Source: Fervidobacterium sp. UBA5837
Lineage (GTDB): Bacteria > Thermotogota > Thermotogae > Thermotogales > Fervidobacteriaceae
Assembly: GCA_002432805.1 (NCBI GenBank)
Contig: DJGV01000010.1
Coordinates: 124,001-188,000 of the forward strand
Direction of reading: 5' to 3'
Length of the DNA stretch: 64,000 bases
In this document: positions 61,399 through 64,000 of the stretch, piece by piece
How the letters are laid out: every line of letters starts with the position of its first letter
Numbering within the stretch: the stretch's first letter is position 1
Notes under the pieces: model-generated
Database searches by the model: none
What the model was told of the DNA's origin: nothing
What the model saw: the letters and a program-made list of their open reading frames with translations, nothing else
Program-made: the position numbers and the translations under genes

Positions 61399-62439
61399 AT
61401 GGGAAAATTTCTAAGATGGTTTATTTATGCTGGTTTGATGGTGATTGTGCTTACGGGCTTGTTCCTTCTTTCAGGATGCGGTCAAGATAGTAACACGCTT
61501 AAAGTCTACAACTGGGCGGACTATATACCACAAGAGGTAATCACTGCGTTTGAAAAGGAATACAACTGCAAGGTCGTGTACGACACCTATGCCTCAAATG
61601 AGGAGATGTTCGCAAAAATAAAATCTGGTGGTTCTGGATACGATATAGTCTTTCCTTCTGGAGACCACGTGAAGATGATGATAGATGCAGGATTGCTTGA
61701 AAAATTGGATATGTCTAAGATAACAAATTTTGAAAAGGTAAATGAAATTGTACTTTCGAAGATAACGTACGACCCGAATCATGAATACTCTGTTCCATAC
61801 ATGATGGGTACGACAGGTATCATAGTGAACAAGAAATATCTACAGAACTTTGATAAGTCTTGGAGCATATACGAAAGGTCAGATTTGAAAGATCGTATAA
61901 CACTACTCGACGACATGCGTGAGGTCTTTGGTGCAGCTTTGAAGTGCCTTGGTTATTCTGTCAACACGACAAATCCCGATGAAATAGAGGAGGCAAAAGA
62001 TGTAATACTGAAATGGAAAGAGAACATACTCAAGTTCGATGCAACCACATATGCTCAAGGTATCGTAAACGGTGAGTTCTGGGCGGTGCACGGATATCCT
62101 GAAAATGTGTTCCAACTTACACCTGAGGATGATAGACAAAATTTCGAGTTTTTCGTACCAAAGGAAGGCGGTACGTTGTGGATAGATAACATGGTGATAC
62201 TGAAGGATGCAAAGGGTAAGGATTTAGCATACAAATTCATCGATTTCATCCTTAGACCAGATATTTCTGCACAGATTTCTGATTTCCTCATGATCCCGTC
62301 ACCTGTAAATGAAGCACAAGAGTACAAGACAGTTGAAAACATATACGAGGTTGAAGATTTAGCCAATTGTGAGATCATAGACTACATAGGTGAAGATATA
62401 GACCTGTACAACAAGGCGTGGGAAGAAATAATAAAATAA
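61399..62439 (+). CDS. Polyamine-type ABC solute-binding lipoprotein (PotD-like)
   Basis: A 346-residue lipoprotein (lipobox LLSGC, Cys27). PotD/PotF features: LKVYNWADYIPQEVITAFEKEYNCKVVYDTYASNEEMFAKIKSG, YDIVFPSGDHVKMMI, EYSVPYMMGTTGIIVNKK and late GGTLWIDNMVILKDAKGKDLAYKFIDFIL. Trp and acidic residues of the polyamine pocket are plausible. No potABC genes adjoin it, so the membrane partners must be elsewhere. GAGAGGGAGG precedes ATG 61399. Confidence 0.9.
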   Translation: MGKFLRWFIYAGLMVIVLTGLFLLSGCGQDSNTLKVYNWADYIPQEVITAFEKEYNCKVVYDTYASNEEMFAKIKSGGSGYDIVFPSGDHVKMMIDAGLLEKLDMSKITNFEKVNEIVLSKITYDPNHEYSVPYMMGTTGIIVNKKYLQNFDKSWSIYERSDLKDRITLLDDMREVFGAALKCLGYSVNTTNPDEIEEAKDVILKWKENILKFDATTYAQGIVNGEFWAVHGYPENVFQLTPEDDRQNFEFFVPKEGGTLWIDNMVILKDAKGKDLAYKFIDFILRPDISAQISDFLMIPSPVNEAQEYKTVENIYEVEDLANCEIIDYIGEDIDLYNKAWEEIIK

Positions 62440-62481
62440 AAAAGAAAAAAAGAGTAAAATCAACAAGTCAGCGAAATTGAC

Positions 62482-62511
62482 AAAAAGCCGAGGTTAACCC
62501 TCGGCCTTTTT
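62482..62511. terminator. Bidirectional terminator between potD-like and ECF ATPase genes
   Basis: AAAAAGCCGAGG / CCTCGGCCTTTTT with 5-nt loop. It overlaps the last codons of the convergent ATPase gene (stop at 62494). Confidence 0.85.
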
Positions 62512-63324
62512 GTACATTGAAAATCCCTCGATAAAATCGTCTATCGTGAGTGGTGTTGTCTTAAAGTCCAATGCCTTGGCAAGCTTTACGAGATTTGGCA
62601 ATTCAAGGTGGGCGGTTACAACATTTTCCTCGTTACTCAGCACTTTCCCCGTCGGTCCATCATCAAGCACTTGACCTTGATAGAAGATGACTGTCCTCTC
62701 AAAATTCTCCGCAACGAAATCCATATCGTGGGTTATCGTGAGTACTACTTTTCCATCCTTTATAAGTTCCTTTATTATTTCTGCAAGTTTTCTTGTCGAG
62801 AATCTATCTTGGGCAATCGTCGGTTCATCCAGTATTATTATCTTCGGGTCCATAGCAATTATGGAGGCAAGACAGAGTAACTTCCTTTCTGAAAGTGTTA
62901 AATCGTAAGGATGTTCTTCAAGTCTATTGTCCAGTTCTACGATCTTTAGTGCCTTGACCGATTGTTCGTATGCGAAATTCTTGTCCTTTTTGTCTTTCCA
63001 AATGTTCAGTGGTCCAAACATAACTTCGTCTATGACCTTACTTTTGAACATCTGGTCCGAAGGATTTTGAAAGACAAGACCTATTGTTTTTGAAAGCTGA
63101 GCAACTGTCGTTTCTTTTGTGTTTGTGCCTGCTATCCACACATCACCCTTTGAAGGTTTCAATAAACCCTTCAATACCTTTACAAACGTCGTCTTGCCTG
63201 CACCATTTTGTCCCACTATGGCGGTAGGCTTGTCATCGAATTGTATATCAATATTCTGCAGCACATATTCGTCTTCTTTGTAAGCAAACCAAAGTCCATC
63301 AACCTTGATAATCGCATCAACCAT
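62494..63324 (-). CDS. ECF-type ABC transporter ATPase (EcfA2/CbiO-like)
   Basis: A 276-residue ATPase energising an energy-coupling-factor vitamin/metal importer. Walker A VGQNGAGKTTFVK, Q-loop FQNPSDQMFKSKVIDEVMFGPLN (typical ECF), signature LTLSERKLLCLASIIA (LSERK instead of LSGGQ), Walker B IIILDEPTIAQD, H-loop THDMDF. The altered signature SER in place of SGG is noteworthy. Overlaps the upstream ATPase by 8 bp. The S and T components are not in the window. Confidence 0.92.
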   Translation of the reverse strand: MVDAIIKVDGLWFAYKEDEYVLQNIDIQFDDKPTAIVGQNGAGKTTFVKVLKGLLKPSKGDVWIAGTNTKETTVAQLSKTIGLVFQNPSDQMFKSKVIDEVMFGPLNIWKDKKDKNFAYEQSVKALKIVELDNRLEEHPYDLTLSERKLLCLASIIAMDPKIIILDEPTIAQDRFSTRKLAEIIKELIKDGKVVLTITHDMDFVAENFERTVIFYQGQVLDDGPTGKVLSNEENVVTAHLELPNLVKLAKALDFKTTPLTIDDFIEGFSMYKKAEG

Positions 63325-64000
63325 CGTACGTTCTCCTATCCATTCCTGATTCTTTTAACCCATTCATTAGAGCTGCAGTCTCACCAAACGACACGGGATA
63401 GTATCCATTCGCCTTTTTTAGCCCCATCCTCTTACAGAGTGCAGTGTATATCGGTTGACCAACACCATACGTCTCTATTTCTGACGTTGAGAAAATATGT
63501 TCTGCTGTATCGTATCCCAAAAGCTTCCCTTCATGGAGTAGTGCTATCTTGTCAACGTATTCGACAAGTTTCTCAAATTTATGTTCCACTATGAGTATCG
63601 TTATACCAAGTGTCTTCAGTTGACTTATCGTCTCAAATACCTCCGTTGTACCGCGCGGGTCAAGTTGTGAAGTTGGCTCGTCCAAAATCAAAATTTCAGG
63701 CTTAAGCACCAACACACTTGCGATCGCCAGTCTTTGAAGCTGCCCACCGGAGAGTTCGAACGGATTCTCATCCTTTTTCTTGTACAGATCAAACTGTCTC
63801 AGCACTGTATCTATTCTCTCGTGCATCTCGTCCTTTTCGATGCCGAGGTTTTCTAATCCAAATGCCACTTCTTCGTACACAGTCATCTTTGCACCACTTA
63901 TCTGAGAAAACGGATTTTGGAGGACCAACCCTACTTTACGTATCAACCGTTCAATTGGCATTGTAGGTACGTCCTCGCCATCGATTGTTACCTTACCTGT
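63317..64000 (-). CDS. ECF-type ABC transporter ATPase (EcfA1-like), partial
   Basis: The gene is open to the right edge of the window: reading upstream of an internal ATG at 63961 gives TGKVTIDGEDVPT in frame, so the true start and Walker A loop lie beyond. Visible parts: LVLQNPFSQISGAKMTVYEEVAFGLENLG, signature LSGGQLQRLAIASVL, Walker B ILILDEPTSQLDP and VEHKFEKL. It pairs with the following ATPase to form the ECF heterodimer. Confidence 0.9.
   Translation of the reverse strand, partial: TGKVTIDGEDVPTMPIERLIRKVGLVLQNPFSQISGAKMTVYEEVAFGLENLGIEKDEMHERIDTVLRQFDLYKKKDENPFELSGGQLQRLAIASVLVLKPEILILDEPTSQLDPRGTTEVFETISQLKTLGITILIVEHKFEKLVEYVDKIALLHEGKLLGYDTAEHIFSTSEIETYGVGQPIYTALCKRMGLKKANGYYPVSFGETAALMNGLKESGMDRRTYDG

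Noticed and set aside
1..64000. tRNA, rRNA, CRISPR array, insertion sequence, integrase or prophage genes
   Set aside because: None was seen in reading the intergenic regions and the translated frames; the larger gaps contain only the sites listed.

Overview
The window looks like a chromosomal segment of a low-GC thermophilic anaerobe of the Thermotogota, most likely a Fervidobacterium-type member. That placement is inferred from protein character: a 140-residue SpeD with the Thermotoga-type ESH cleavage site, ThyX instead of ThyA, an H+/Na+-pyrophosphatase gene family, and many family-1 and family-5 solute-binding proteins. Starts are often GTG or TTG with strong GGAGG ribosome sites. No rRNA, tRNA, CRISPR array, insertion sequence or phage gene was recognised.

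Layout. 1-1483: two minus-strand genes (one cut by the window edge, one DUF4185-like beta-propeller). 2023-4071: a K+-independent-type membrane pyrophosphatase. 4285-9275: GNAT acetyltransferase, CYTH protein, CapA-like phosphoesterase, DUF2817 peptidase and a YfcC-type carrier. 9586-12537: an operon of a second, K+-dependent-type membrane pyrophosphatase and a divergent phosphofructokinase. 12643-23259: one long minus-strand run of 14 closely packed housekeeping genes (queuosine-precursor transporter, LipM-like, rsmI, rsmD, DUF47, lipase, lipoprotein, rnhB, thyX, DRTGG, folD, yajC, secD, secF). 23603-25657: speD, speE and a cupin regulator. 25777-28141: an AhpD-like protein with an operator-like palindrome, a secreted P1-nuclease/phospholipase-like protein, and the remains of a Wzc-type tyrosine kinase. 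28435-33928: a complete peptide-type ABC importer. 34064-37230: the proline operon proA-proB-proC. 38070-38783: a SIMPL protein. 39169-57613: a large minus-strand beta-glucan locus (ROK regulator, GH30, GH16, GH3, two solute-binding proteins, two permease pairs, an NHL-TPR-Yip1 membrane protein and a DUF5696 protein). 58174-62439: a secreted protein, Nudix, pseudouridine synthase, a predicted beta-barrel and a PotD-like lipoprotein. 62494-64000: two ECF-type ATPases, the second cut by the window edge.

How it fits together. The beta-glucan locus can cut beta-1,3 and beta-1,6 glucans outside the cell, import the products and finish with a cytoplasmic beta-glucosidase, but it encodes no ATPase. 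Embedded in it is a compact set of uncharacterised membrane and exported proteins (DUF5696, NHL-TPR-Yip1 and a 979-residue anchored binding-protein fusion), each next to a permease pair; this is the best candidate for an undescribed system. The two pyrophosphatases plus the odd phosphofructokinase suggest a pyrophosphate-linked energy economy. At regulatory scale, two intergenic sites (39101-39155 and 58833-58887) carry five exact-period 11-bp direct repeats, as expected for an OmpR-family response regulator. One copy fronts a secreted protein. The other fronts no gene and may make a short RNA.
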